Assembly (NCBI GenBank): GCA_036346275.1
Contig: CM070725.1
Coordinates: 38,564,104-38,628,103, forward strand
Direction of reading: 5' to 3'
Origin: Otatea glauca
Lineage: Eukaryota; Streptophyta; Magnoliopsida; Poales; Poaceae
Length of the DNA: 64,000 nt
The notes under the pieces were generated by a model, which did no database searches, was not told the origin of the DNA, and was given only the letters and a program-made list of their open reading frames with translations. Positions within the stretch are counted from its first letter, which is position 1. Every line of letters starts with the position of its first letter. This document shows positions 11,712 through 23,790 of this stretch, one piece after another. The position numbers were made by a program, and so were the translations under genes.

Positions 11712-12404
11712 GCTACTGAATGAATTTTTCTTGGGAGAAAACCGTGGTGGGACCTAAACGTAATTTCTTTTTTTGTGTAATTTCGGTTTTCTTATTTTGT
11801 TTTAAAAAATGGGTTGCTAGGACCCACCGGTGGATCTGTGGACTGCTATAAATCGTCGGCGAATCTGGGGTTTTTTTTGAGAAAACCGTGGATTTTGCGT
11901 AATTTCAATTTTGTTTTTCTAAAAATAGTTCGCTAAGACTTGTCGGCGAATCTGTGGACTGCTATAAACCGTCGGCGATTTTGTGGTTTTTTATAGAAAA
12001 CCGTGGACCTAGATGCAATTTTGTGTGTTTTTTTTTGGAGAAAACCGTGGATTTTGCGTGATTTTAGTTTTCTTGTTTTTTTAAAAAAAATGGGTCGCTA
12101 AGACTTGTCGGCAAATCTGTAGACTGCTATAAACCATCGGCGAATGTGCGATTTTTTTTTGAGAAAACCGTGGACCTAACCGCAATTTTGTATTTTTGGG
12201 TCCATTCCTATAAAAACCGCCGGGAGGAACTGAACGTGAACCACAAAGGGACCTAAACGTAATTTTATTTTTTTCGGGTCCTTTCTGTCAAAAAACTAAT
12301 CGAAGGATCTAAACATAATTTCAAATTTTCTGAAGGGCTTTTTCGCCAAGATGCTGACGTGGCACCCTTGGCTGCCAGCAAAATCTCTTCGATATATATA
12401 TATA

Positions 12405-12999
12405 CTAGCAACTTGGACGCGGCGTGCCACGCCGCGGGCGCCGCTCTCCACACGAGAAAGCTGAATTTTTTTCGAAAAAGGCTTAAACGTAATGGTAGAA
12501 AAAAGCGGGAATAAAGTATGTTTTTTTTCGGGAAGAAGGATACGTGCGTCTTTTTTTCCCGACGAAAAAGGACATAAACGTAATTTTGATTCTGTGGAAA
12601 AGGACGCGAGCGCAAGCATTAAAAACGCATGAAGGACCTAAGTGCGATATATTTTTTCTGGAAAAAGGACCTATTTGTAACGTAAAAGGACCTAGACGTA
12701 ATTTTTATTTTGTGGAAAAGGACCCGAGCGCAAGCCTCAAAAACGCATAAAGGGCCAAAGCATAATATATTTTCTTTTTTTTGGAAGAGGGACCTATTTG
12801 TAATTTTTTTTACGGACAAGGACCCAATTATAATTTTTTTCTAAAAAGGATCTATCCGTAAATAAAAAAAGACCCATCCGTATATATTTTTTAGGCTCGG
12901 CTCGCGGCTCGGCGGCTCGGATGACACGTGCATGCTCTCCCCTTCTAGGGATTCTTCGAGGTATAATAGGGTTATAATATATACATTATTAGAGAGAGA
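12405..12999 (-). mobile_element. Small non-autonomous Helitron (minus strand)
   Basis: On the minus strand the element begins TCTCTCTAATAATG and ends in CTAG (plus 12405-12408). The hairpin GCGGCGTGCCACGCCGC (12419-12435) sits about 10 bases inside the end. Host bases are A before and T after, as for Helitron insertion into AT. No Rep/helicase is encoded. The interior holds two copies of a roughly 120-bp unit (about 12570-12690 and 12691-12812). Open frames across it are low-complexity and are not called. Confidence 0.7.
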
Positions 13000-14289
13000 T
13001 GGTTGTATCACTTTTTTTGCATATGGTACAATGCGAACCAAGAATCGCATCCTCTGGCATTCCACAAGCGATGGCAGAGAGCTACATTGCCGTGACATTG
13101 AATCTGACCATCTGATCCAAGAAGAACAACCTATGCCGATCACGCAGCACATGCTACAGTAAAAGCAGGGCAAGTAAGCAATGTTTGCTACTAGAGGTGG
13201 GTGTGTGCCGTGCTGGGTCGGTATGGCACGGGCTCGTCAGGCTATGTGCCTAAATCGTGTCGTGCCACCATGGCCTGGTCGACCCACCGTGCCTGCCCGT
13301 TTGCCTTCAGTGAGCCCAAGCATGGCACATTCGTGCTAGTCCAGTCCCAGTCCAATTTTACTATTGCGACGAGAGTAAAGAAGCTGGAGACGTATGGAGC
13401 TAGAGACGTATGGAGCTGAGGCAGTAAATACAAATATTGAGGATAAAGAACTAAATTTCATTCATTCTTGAACAGGTATACAGTTACGATCTTATTAAAA
13501 ACCTTTCACCTAATGTGGGATACTCTAGTGCGGAGCAGCTCAGTGTGCGTGCTCAGTGTCAGTGAGCATGTACTCTCCAGTCCCTATTCTCTACCTTTTA
13601 GTATCTCCATTGTCTCCCTCTTTCTCTGCATACGAGGACCGCAAAGGCGCCGGTCGTAGGGCAAGCCATAACATGACACAATGTCGCAGCAGAGCGTCCT
13701 GCCACGCGTGCTGTGCCTACTTTAGGCCCATCGGGCCTATTTCGTGCCATGCTAGCCCAAACACAGCTCATGATAGCGTGCTGTGCTATGCTGCCCATCG
13801 TGCCCGACCACGAGGCACAGCACAGCCCAATCATTCGTACTGTGCTTCAGCCGTGTCGTGTCTGCTGTGCTACAGGCCGACCAAATGCCTAGATCTATTC
13901 GCTACACTGTGCAGTTCTTTCTATAGTGTCCCCTATTGAACGCTGTGTTACTTCCTACAGTAAAATCCTCACCTTGGTCTCAACGAATAAAACAAGAGAA
14001 AACAAACGCACTCCCATACTTCTCATTTCTATTTTGATGTTAATACATAGTAGTATGGGTTTTACCTATAATGCTTCTGGTGTAACCTGTACATAAATCT
14101 CTTGCTGTAACACATTACACCTTTTAATTTGGAATATTTCAAAAGTTGTTTGAATACTGTTTTGGATGCCAAGAAATCCAAATCTTCAAAATAGAGTAAT
14201 ATGCTTTTGACAACTTTTTTCACAACAGCTTTAAAAATATGCGTAGCACAAGAACCACAGTCCAAGCCTAAGTCAAACTTTTTGTGATC
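13000..14289. other. Intergenic with GTGCCGTGC/GCACAGCAC-rich block
   Basis: From about 13195 to 13900, GTGCCGTGC, GGCACGG and GCACAGCAC words occur in both orientations. This looks like a diverged hAT-type element, with a left edge near TAGAGGTGGGTGTGTGCCG, but no matching right end was found. Open frames in the block lack recognisable domains. Confidence 0.35.
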
Positions 14290-14515
14290 TCATCGGATCA
14301 TCTATACCCCTTTATAATACACCTAAGCATTCTTTTCTACGCTCACCCCAAATAATGCACCCCACTAGAGATGGTCCAACCTTCATGCACCCAGCGAAAC
14401 GTCCCCAGAAACTTGCCTCCATCAAAATTAACCTCTCAGATCTTTCCTCAGCTTTACTCACCCACATCCGATGGCCATTGTTTAATGTGTCTAACTCATC
14501 CCTGTGGCCCACAAC
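14290..14515 (+). repeat. Dispersed repeat, copy 1 (inverted partner at 25195)
   Basis: About 225 bp, containing 'CCACTAGAGATGGTCC', 'GCACCCAGCGAAACGTCC' and 'CACCCACATCCGATGGCC', reappears in reverse orientation at 25195-25420. Such words are typical of small grass MITEs. Frames reading through it are by-products of the repeat. Confidence 0.7.
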
Positions 14516-15383
14516 AGATCTCCCCCCACTTCCAGCATCATCTCAAGGAAAAGGAAACAAATATCCTGCAATTAAGGAAAAGGAAACAAACGTTCTAGAA
14601 AAGGAAAAGACCATATATTACGTGCTGGGAAAAGGAAACCGGAAGACAGGGTACTATACTAGTAGAAGAAAGAATAACAGACGAGCTACATATACACACA
14701 CACCTCCACACGTAAGCACACTCGCATCTGAACTCGTCTTTGCGAGAAACGCCGAATTCAAAACTCAAACCTGGGTCCGCTGAGCGACCTCCTGTGTCCC
14801 ACGCCACTAAGCCATGCTTAGTCCTCGTTTTTTCTTGGATAGCTTCATTGGATGGTTGGGATTTTTCGGATGCAATTTCGTGTGGTTGATAGGGAGTTGC
14901 AGTGAATTATGGCACAAGCATTTGTGCGGCAAAATTTGGCGTTTTATGGACGTGTCTGCAGCATGTACATTGGAGGGGTGGAGAATTTTGCAAGTCTTCG
15001 AATTTTGTTCTAATTGTTTTTCTTCAAAAATATAAGGGCACTATACTAGTGTACAATAGTAAAGATAACTGTTGTCTATATACTTCTCTATGATATTTGG
15101 AGACAAAACTAAAGATAACTTTCTACAATATATGGCATCTTAAGGTTCTATGAGATTCTATAATCTTTTAATTATGGCATGAAATAATATTTATTATAGA
15201 CTGATGCCTATACGATCGTCTCATCATGAAGAGATCGATAAACCCTCTCTCCTCTCTTCCATGTTAGCAAAAATCTTACGTGAAAAACTATATAGATAGT
15301 TGACATCATACCATTGTACATGTCCTCATATGCGTAGACGTGCTTGTTAAGATATAGTTGGACTCTTAATCCTAGTTGTTCAA
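14516..15383. other. Intergenic, no gene seen
   Basis: Includes short AAGGAAA repeats (14550-14640) and an ACACAC run (14690-14703). No gene or complete mobile element was recognised. Confidence 0.45.
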
Positions 15384-15535
15384 ATACGTGAAGGACCATG
15401 TGTAGGCTCATCTATGTTTGTGATGAGTATTTTACTTTATGTGATCTAGGATAGCTTAGATTTGAGTTTTGATTTAAAATGGATTTCAAGTTGGAAGAGG
15501 GAAACAGAGAGTTTCCCATTTGCGCCAGACTGATT

Positions 15536-15725
15536 TTTCACGTGTATGACGAACCAAATCGCAGTAACTTTTATGTGTAAGACGGATCAAATCGTGGTAG
15601 TTTTCACGTGTATGACGGACCAAATCACAGTAAGTTACATGTGTATGACAGACCAAATCTCAGTGAGTCTTCACGTGTATGACGGACCAAATCTCACGAG
15701 TTTCACGTGTATGACGGACCAGTTT
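15536..15725 (+). repeat. Six-copy ~33-bp tandem repeat in LTR C
   Basis: Units of about 33 bp with the core CGTGTATGACGGACCAAATC recur six times with few substitutions. A diverged extra unit is at about 15893-15913. The open frame across the array (15546-15728) is repetitive and not a gene. Confidence 0.85.
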
Positions 15726-16590
15726 TAATAACTGGCAGTAATTAGTGTTTTTGAAGGTCTTCTATTGCTTAAAAAATTATTTGGTCTACATAAAAGTTGT
15801 AGATAATTTTGATACTCAACTTTTTTATGTTAACAAGTTTTTCATTTGAGTAACATAAAAAATCATATAAAATCGGGAAGGTTAACAGAGAATCTCACGT
15901 TTACGACGGACCAATTTTGACAAAGTGCAGTAATATGCTTTTTTGAAAGTCTTAACTTACTCAAAAAATTATGTATTCTACATGAAAGTTGTAGATAATT
16001 TCGAAACACAACTTTCTCATGTTGACAAGTTTTTCATCTGAGCAACATACAAAATCATAAAAAATTGAGAAGATTATTGTTGTATTAAAAACAGGATGTT
16101 TGCATTTGGTTGAAGTGTTTTGGTCCGTTTTGGTCTGTACTAACCCAAATTCATGATAGAATTGATGCGCAGGGTTCATGGTGGAACCTAAAAGGGTCTT
16201 CTTGTCTTTGTGGATGTAGGATTTCATTTGGTGGGCATGGTGAGGCGAAGGGAGACTGGAACTAGGCATGGGATGGCCGGAGGTTCAAGTTGGCCGGATG
16301 TTCGCCGGAAGATGGCCGGAGATAAAGTCGGTGCAGTCCCAAGAGATAAGAGATCAGTGGAGAAGCTAGCTTATCACTACTTGGATTAAGGAGAGCCGTT
16401 GGGTTGCAGTTCTGGAAGATAGAGTTGTGGATAAGTGTAACTTGCTTTGAAAACCGTGCAAGAAAACCCATGTGTGTGGTGGGTTTTGGGTTAGCTCTTG
16501 CATGGCTGGTTGAGTGAGTTAATCCTAGCCCTTGATAGATGCTTTAGGTTTTAGAGGCTCATCCAAGGGTGGTAGGTGGCCCAAGTGTTG

Positions 16591-16598
16591 TATAAATA
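16591..16598 (+). promoter_or_regulatory. TATA box of solo LTR C
   Basis: TATAAATA within TTGTATAAATAGGGG, about 1200 bp into the LTR. It is followed by a plausible R region and supports the plus orientation. Confidence 0.5.
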
Positions 16599-17658
16599 GG
16601 GGTGGAGGGGCAGCCTCCCCTGGTGTGAAGGTTTTGAGGTTTTTGATGCTCCTTTGAGCTTTGCCCATATGAATGTGAGGCTTTGTAACCTCTCCTTTCA
16701 GAAATGAAATGTTCTTCATCATGTTTCATTTCCTTTACGCATTTATATTACGTATTTAAATTACGCAATTTAAATTCCGCATTTACTTTCTTGCAATTTA
16801 CATTTAAGCAATTTGGATTTGCCTCCCCTCCTTCTAATTGCTTATGAATCTTTTGCTGAGGTTTATGATTGATTCTTTCTTGAAATCCTGTTTCAATCAT
16901 CTAGACTATCCATGCATTCTTGTTGCAAGAAGTTGATCTTTTGCGTTCTTGAATGCTTGATCCTGTAGATTGCGTATCCTTGAGTTTCTTTGTGTTATCT
17001 TGCTTGTTGGGACATGTGGGAAGTCATTCAAGATCACTTTGATCATCAAAACCCCACGAGCAAGCCTTGATCGAAGTTCTTTCGATTTTTGTCGAAACTT
17101 GGTGCGTTCTTCCTTCCCGTGCATAAAGGTCGGAACTTTGACATCAATCCTTGTGATTGAAGGTTGAAATAAGTTCCTGACATCCTAAAGACCTTATATT
17201 CCAAGTTTGGTTGAGTTTGGATCAATAGATCAAAAGATACATCTATTTTCTTATTTGAACCTGTGCCGAAAACGCTATTTATATGCCTGATTTCACTGTA
17301 GCTACAGTAACCCACTAGTATCGCCCCTAGAGTGCGATAGCACTGGCATCAGGCTGATTTTTGTGAAAATTGACTCTTTCGCTTCCATTTGATATCTAAG
17401 GGTTTTGGCTTAGTTTCTTTGGGTGAAAATCTGCATTTGTGATCTTCGTTAGAGAACATATTTTAATTTGGGATCATTCACCCCCCCTTTGATTGCCATC
17501 TCGGTCTTTCAATACGTTTGGACTCTATCTCATTATGGACGGATCCGAATCTATCTCTAATAGGCTTCTACTATAAATATGGCACCCATTTGTATAAGAG
17601 AATCAATCTTATAAAAGAGAGAAGAGTATTTGCCTCCCTATACTGTGTGTGCTCCCCG

Positions 17659-17669
17659 TGATTGTTCTT
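17659..17669. repeat. LINE target-site duplication TGATTGTTCTT (left)
   Basis: The same 11 bases occur at 20917-20927. They bracket the LINE and sit next to its short A-tail (T run on the plus strand). Confidence 0.75.
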
Positions 17670-20600
17670 TTTTGACCGAAAATCACTAGGGGAGAGCCCT
17701 ACTGATATACAATATATCAGAAAATATCAAAGTATCAAATTTTAAAGAACATTGGAGGTAGGAAATAAACAAGACAAATTACAAAGCTTGAATCCATACA
17801 ATGACATAGGCTCTTTCCTGTCTTAAGAATATGTGAGATTGAAGGACGGCTCCATGAAGTCTTGCTTCCAGACTTGCACCGAGGATTGTGTGTGCTGAAA
17901 GATCACTTTATTTCGGGTCTTCCAAATTTGCCATGTCGCAATTAAGAATATTTTGATGAAAAGCTTCCCAAATGTCTGCTTGGTGTGTGCTATCATGTCC
18001 CATATATTATCTACGAGATTCCAATGTATGCTGATCTGGTGCCAACATGTCCGATTGAACGGACAAGTTAAAAAGAGGTGGTTTATTATTTCTGCTTGTG
18101 TTGTGTTGTGTTGCACAACACGTAGAAGTTATCATTGTGAATTGTGAAATTTCTTCGGATTAACATTGTCTTTGTGTTGAGTCGTTATTGAAGCATAAGC
18201 CATCCAAATACCTTGGGCTGCATTTGTTTATCCATACCCATATCAGTTGAGCCAGGACCTGTAGTGCTTGAAATTGATGGTCGTAGTATCTTTTTGAGAA
18301 AAAGATAGACTGCCCCTAGATGTAGGACCATCGATCATTGGTAGATGTATCACAGGATAAATCAGACAACAGATTTGTGAGATGGAGCAATTCCGCGTAG
18401 GCTTCCACAGAAACAGGTAAATTGAAGTGTTGAAGCTAGAGAGGTTGATGTAGAAACCTTGACACCGGTATATCTTCGTCCCTCGTGTATGAAAAGAGTC
18501 TAGGGAATAGTTGAGACGAAATTCGATCATTCCATAAGTCCTTCCAGAAGGCCACCAAAGTACCCGAGCCTATTGTAGCCACTTGACTCCTCTAAATTCG
18601 ATGCTCAAACTCATGATGTCCCTCCACCAAAAGGATATTTTAGTAGGTCCTAAAAATCTGTGAGAACAATGTTTAGATGGAGGTCAAAGATCCGTATTGA
18701 GGATGACATGCGGGGCGGCAACAGAAGTCGTTGAGTGAAAGCGACGATCACTTCATGAAGCACCTGGAGAAAAGTAGTGTCTGGTTGATTTAGACCAACT
18801 TGGGAAGAACACATTGAAGACACAAATGCGAGGTAGGAAGCTTGAGGCATTATGTCTAGGACTTATTGGTGAGCTCATGTCCATTGGAACTACTTGGAGA
18901 GGAATCCTCATAGTGATTGGACAAGCCAGAAGAATTGTCATCCACATGGAGGGACATGGAAGCTTGTTCCTCTTGATCCCCTTGTTCAAGTGGTGCCCCC
19001 AACTAGGGCTCTGTGGGTCCTGATCCTGAGCTGGTTCCCAAGGTGCCTAGTGGTCATCCTGAACAGGAGCATTGTTGATGGCTGGCTGATCAATATGTTG
19101 ATCCTGCTGCTACTGGTGGTGATGCAACATGTTGAGGTGAAATTGCTCTACATCTCCATTGAAGTGGAATGGACGAACCTTGTCCTGTGGAAAGCTATCC
19201 GGTAATTCAGAATTAAGATGACAACCGAGATTGTCCTTATCCTCCATGGGAATAAGCTTTCTTAATGACTATGCGACGGGGAATTGAATCGAGGTCATGG
19301 ACGAGCACTTTGAAAACAACCATTCCTTGAATTCGGTCTTGATCTTGCTAGTAGAGGAGCTTCCTAAAAGCAGAGCATGCCTAAGTGATATAGTGTGTAT
19401 GAAAATAATCAAGAGGGAAGGCCAAGAGCATGATCCACGCTGTGTTGTGAAAGCTGAGTTCTTCCAGTTGTATCCTTCATCAAATCTGAGGAACCTAACC
19501 GTACCCTGATCCAGATCATAAGGTCCTCATGGACAATAGTATCCTGACTCAAAGGTGAATCTAACTGAAATAGACTGGCTCCAAAAGGATGCTGGCTACA
19601 AGAGATGACACATACCCTGAGAATGTGTCAATGTAACCTCTGATGTCGACTAGAGCTTGATGAAGATGATCAGCTTCCGGCATTGGGTGCAGAGTTGCAA
19701 TAGCATAATATTCATGAGTTTTGGGGGATGAGATGAATACCATGTCCGCTCTATCCCTGCGGAAATTCCCCCATCGTCAACTTGCAATCCTTCAGGAACG
19801 AAGCACTCGATCTCTGTGATTTCCACATTCACCATGGGAGGCGTAGAGTAGTTCGCCCAAACGGTAGATTTTGGAACCGTTGCAGTGGGAGTGAGTGAAG
19901 ATGAGGGGTTTCTCAGGATAGGATTTGGAGACGGTGAGAAGACAAGGCGCGGACCGAGAGGCTTAAGAACAATCCCACTTGTAAGTGGCATAACCGGACG
20001 CCAGGTTTTGAAAAGGATTCTTTTTCTATGAAGGAAAATCTTGAGATTGTGACCATAATGATGGCAAAAGCTACACCCGTGGGATTTTTCCATATTAGCA
20101 TTAAATGTTCTGCCCCTAAGATAAAATAATCTGAAGGGTAGGAGTAGCCTGCATCAGAGGTTGCATCGAGAAGGTAATGAGACTGGTCTTGAACTCGATT
20201 AAAAAAATTCTTATGTTTGGAATTGCGGTGAGGATGGGAGCTCATCCTGGAGGGTATATTAAACGGACATGGATTCCGCGAAGAGAAATCTCATTGAATT
20301 GGCAATACCATGGTTCCGAAGATGAGAGACCAAGTTGAGGGATGTAGAACAACATCGATGGAAGCAAACGAGACTCTCTTGATAGGATGAGATAGATGAT
20401 GCGAAGAGCCTTTTTGTTTTCTAGATGAAACCAGAGTCCATTCATTCTCATGTTCATGTTTCCAGAGGGCATATTCTTTACGCCAATTAGTGCCACCATC
20501 CCTCCAGAGATGAAAATGAACCAAGATGAACTTGGATGAGACTTGAGCTTGAGCACTTGAAAACCCACTTTTTTTTGAAGCAACAGAAAAACGAAAGCCG

Positions 20601-20916
20601 TAATCGTAAGCTTTGACCACATGAAACCCAAGCGGATCTCCCTCGAGGGAGCAACTTAGAGCCACAACGACCGATTGATCATTCAATCAGAAAGAAAATC
20701 TGGAAAACATTTCTAGAAGAACGAAACCCGGTGAGGAAGAAGGGCCAAACTGAACTAAGGATCCATACCGATGACGGATGAAGTATGAGAAGTTGCGACC
20801 CGCAGAGAAATCCCAATCAGCTGAAAGGGAATCCGTGCCTCCTGTTGCTATTTGAATTGTCGATGGTGTATTATTCTTGTATTTTTTTCTAGTGTTAGGA
20901 TGCTGACGATCCCCCA
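17670..20916 (-). mobile_element. L1-type LINE, internally deleted (minus strand)
   Basis: Read on the minus strand, the element starts at 20916, has a first frame resembling grass L1 ORF1, and ends in the C-terminal part of ORF2. ORF1 signs are FHLWRDGGTNWRKE (20242-20686), a zinc-knuckle-like CSFCHHYGH near 20090 and VPEGLQVDDGG near 19790. The ORF2 sign is the zf-RVT zinc region NHLFLTCPFNRTCW (17823-18116) followed by WQIWKTRNKVIFQ. The endonuclease and most of the reverse transcriptase are missing, so 3.2 kb remains of the usual 6-7 kb. Many stops and frameshifts show it is dead. An 11-bp duplication flanks the copy. Confidence 0.8.
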
Positions 20917-20927
20917 TGATTGTTCTT

Positions 20928-21253
20928 GCTATTCGTACGGTACATTATGTTTAATCTATAGTGGCCATCATCGTTTTACAACAGTGATTTTTACCGGCAT
21001 GTACCACATCCATGCAAAGCAGCGTCCCCAAATACAAGAGAAGGAGCATTGTCAGTTCAGGCCACCTAGGCATTGTCAGGTCGAATAGGCCTACCTCCCT
21101 TGCAACATTGGCCTCGTGGCCCTCGTTTATGGCCGAACAACTCCCATTGGATGTCAAGGCCCAACAGGCACATGCACCAAACTGTGCTTGGCAGTTGGCC
21201 AGTTGGCCTGCATTCTTCCTAAACGGATGATCTCTCTCCAAAACTTGGAACGT
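20928..21253. other. Intergenic, no gene seen
   Basis: Short stretch between the LINE and the hAT element. Frames on both strands are short and unrecognised. Confidence 0.4.
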
Positions 21254-21261
21254 GTCTCGAG

Positions 21262-23728
21262 TAGGGGTGCAAACGGAGCGAATAGTTTCCGACCGTCCGT
21301 TCGCTCCGAATAAATTCGGATCTTATTCGGAACATAATTTCGGATATTTGTGATTTTTTTCAGGATACGGATACGGATTCAGATAATTTTTATCGAATAC
21401 GGATATAAATTCAGAATAAAAATATCCGTCGGATTCGAATATATTCGTAAAGTTAATCGGAGCTATCCGATAATTATCTGGCAACTATTCGGTGCCCGTG
21501 GAAACTGGAAACCCTAAGTCCTAGACCCAATCCCATTTTCCTGGTCTGATCCGTGATCCCCTCCAGTCCCGATCTAGGCTATGCGGCTATACGGTCCGTA
21601 GCCAACCAGCCGCCCTCGCGTCGCCCAGCTAGCCGACGGTCGCCACCGCCAAGGTCCCCTCGGCACTGCCCTCCAAATCGGCCCCACCCTCGCGGTCGCG
21701 TCGCGTGGCCGGCCGCAAAGATCTCCCCACCGCTTGCCTCCATCGTCGCCAAGATCTGCTAGACTCGGCTGGTTGCCTCCCTCACCAAGATCTTTGGTAC
21801 TCTGGCCTCCCTCCGTGCGCAGTCCAGTCCGCACTTTGCAGCCACCCTCAGCCTCGCATCGCCCCGTCGGTTGGCGGCCGCCACCGCCAAGATTCCCCCA
21901 ACGCCAGCCTCCCTCGTGTCGCCTCGCCTTGTGCAGGACTCCAGCCGGTAGCCGCCAGCCTTCCTGTGAGCCTTCCTCCACCGCCAAGATTCCCCCGGCA
22001 CCAGCCTCCCTCGCATCGCCTCACCTCGTGCAGGACTCCAGCCGGTAGCTGCCAGCCTTCCTGTGAGCCTTCCTCCTTCTGATGTTCCAATATGCAAACT
22101 ACAATATGCTGAATTGTTCCGGTGATCCTTCGTCCTTTTGACTTCCAAATATGCATCAACAAAATAACTGCACATGAAAGAGCTAACACAAGCCTGTTTG
22201 GAACACAAGGATTATCTGTCACTGTAATTCGTAGCTGCCAATTCAACTTTGGATGAAGTATTTATAGAATTACAGTGAAGATCATCTTTTTTTTATGGGA
22301 TACAGTAAAGATCGTCTTATGCATTCAACTAGTGTAGCAACAATCATAATCTAACATTTGCTACCCACTATTATCCTTCTCAAGGAACAAGCATATTTAT
22401 CATTTGCTGTTTCACATGCTAAGCATGCTTTTGATCCTACATGATTTGATTATGTTAAATAAAAAGAAAATGAGGAATCATGCTCTGTCTGCCCACATGG
22501 GAACTTGCTTTAGTGTTCATAAGATGCTTGGACTTACACGAGTATGAGAGGCAAAAAGAAACTTCCAAGTTTATTCTTCCTTTTCTTTTCCATCCTCAAC
22601 TAGAAGACTCAATCCAACTTACAAATGCACATACAGCCACCCAAAAAATGATTTTCAAGGACTGGAGCAACATGCCTGCACCAATTTTGTCTCCACAGTC
22701 CAGAGTCCAGACTCAAAATAAACCAGTTCAACTGCTTTTGTTTTTAGCATTAAAAATAAGCATGGTGACAATGATGCAGCTCCTAAAAACTCACAAGACA
22801 AAAGTTCAAATAAACTACGAGGAAATCACACAGAACTTGAGCCAACTCTGATGTTGTAATGGCTAACTGTGCAGTAAAAGCATAGTGACAGAACCTAATC
22901 TACAGAGGATGCTCAGACAGTTCCTTTAGATTTTAGCTTTTCTTCTCTTTCCACCTGAATGAGGTATCGCGTTTTGGCAGTTCCAATGTGCAAACTACAA
23001 GAATCTTGACTATGAAAAGACCGGAATGGATCCTTAAGGCTCCAGCTGATTAATAAGAGAGAGGATTTCTTATTTGCATTATTTTCTGAAGGCCTTTGAA
23101 ACGTATGTATCAAAATATCAAATACTCTTCGTTTGTTCGATATGGGAGCTCAATGTACTAAACTGCATCGTGTTGAAACTTGAAACTGAACATTTTCATT
23201 TTGTGCATGACAATTGATTTTGATGCTATTTGTTACCAAATGAATTTGAACTTGTTAGAACTGTGATGACCAGACAGTCCTATGGTACTAATGCCATCTG
23301 TTGTTTTTGCTGTTAGGCCAAATGTTTTCTTTGACCTTATGTTAAGGGCTGCTGAAGTGCTGAGTCATTGTCCCTTGCATTTTTTTTTTCATAGTACCAT
23401 GTCTGATGAAGCCATAATGGGCCATGATATATGACTACATTGACTAGTGAATAGTTTAAACTATCAGTGTATCATATAGTATGGTTGATTGATCCTAATA
23501 TGTGTGACATATATGGTTTCTGTTTTCACGCATTATTTGTCAAATATTCGTGACCGAGATTAACCGTATTTGGAACGACCTGTATTCGCTCCGTATTCGT
23601 GACCGAGATAGTCCGTATTCGTATTCGAATCCGGTACTGTCCGTATCCGACTTCGATTCGAGAAATTTTTTTGGAATAGGATATGGGATAAGCGAAATCC
23701 GTCCGTATCTACTCCGTTTGCACCCCTA
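21262..23728. mobile_element. Non-autonomous hAT element with 17-bp identical TIRs
   Basis: Both ends read TAGGGGTGCAAACGGAG inward. The 8-bp flanks are GTCTCGAG (21254-21261) and GTCTTGAG (23729-23736), one mismatch. Both subterminal zones are dense in TATTCG/CGAATA and CCGTATTCG words, as hAT elements use for transposase binding. The 2467-bp interior encodes no transposase. It has a GC-rich segment (about 21550-22075) unlike the AT-rich ends, possibly captured host DNA, plus an unrecognised 123-codon frame at 22480-22851. Confidence 0.85.
21876..22075 (+). repeat. ~98-bp tandem duplication in the hAT core
   Basis: Two adjacent copies contain 'CACCGCCAAGATTCCCCC', 'GTGCAGGACTCCAGCCGG' and 'GCCTTCCTGTGAGCCTTCCT'. 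A shorter related 'CGCCAAGATCT' piece occurs upstream near 21750. Confidence 0.8.
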
Positions 23729-23790
23729 GTCTTGAGTCTCGGCTCAATCTGCTGGAACCATTAGAAGAAGCAAGAACAGAGTAGTTATTA

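Larger units (their letters stand above)
9116..12180 (+). repeat. Four-copy tandem repeat split by a solo LTR
   Basis: Units beginning near AAAATGGGTCGCTA and containing 'GTCGGCGAATCTGTGG', 'CTGCTATAAACCGTCGG' and 'GAGAAAACCGTGGAC' start at about 9116, 11807, 11923 and 12087. The first unit is separated from the others only because the solo LTR (9205-11711) was inserted into it. After removing the LTR, spacing is about 115-180 bp. The surrounding words 'GGACCTAAACGTAAT' also occur in the Helitron at 12405-12999, suggesting a related older element. Confidence 0.65.
15389..17511 (+). mobile_element. Solo LTR, family C
   Basis: A 2123-bp LTR starting TGAAGGACCATGTG and ending ...CATCTCGGTCTTTCA. 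Exact 5-bp duplications ATACG flank it at 15384-15388 and 17512-17516. The 3' end carries 'GGATCATTCACCCCCCC', as in LTRs A and B. No internal region or second LTR is present. A six-copy tandem repeat lies near the 5' end, and a TATA box is at 16591. Confidence 0.88.

Noticed and set aside
13195..13939. Gene with several overlapping frames
   Set aside because: The frames come from GTGCCGTGC/GCACAGCAC word repetition in both orientations, which fits a diverged transposon.
15536..15728. Repeat array considered as a CRISPR-like array or repetitive protein gene
   Set aside because: Units are directly adjacent without unique spacers, in plant DNA inside an LTR. The frame is a by-product of the period.
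21553..22246. Proline/arginine-rich proteins on both strands
   Set aside because: Open in several frames at once because of GC richness and a tandem duplication inside a hAT element. No domain.
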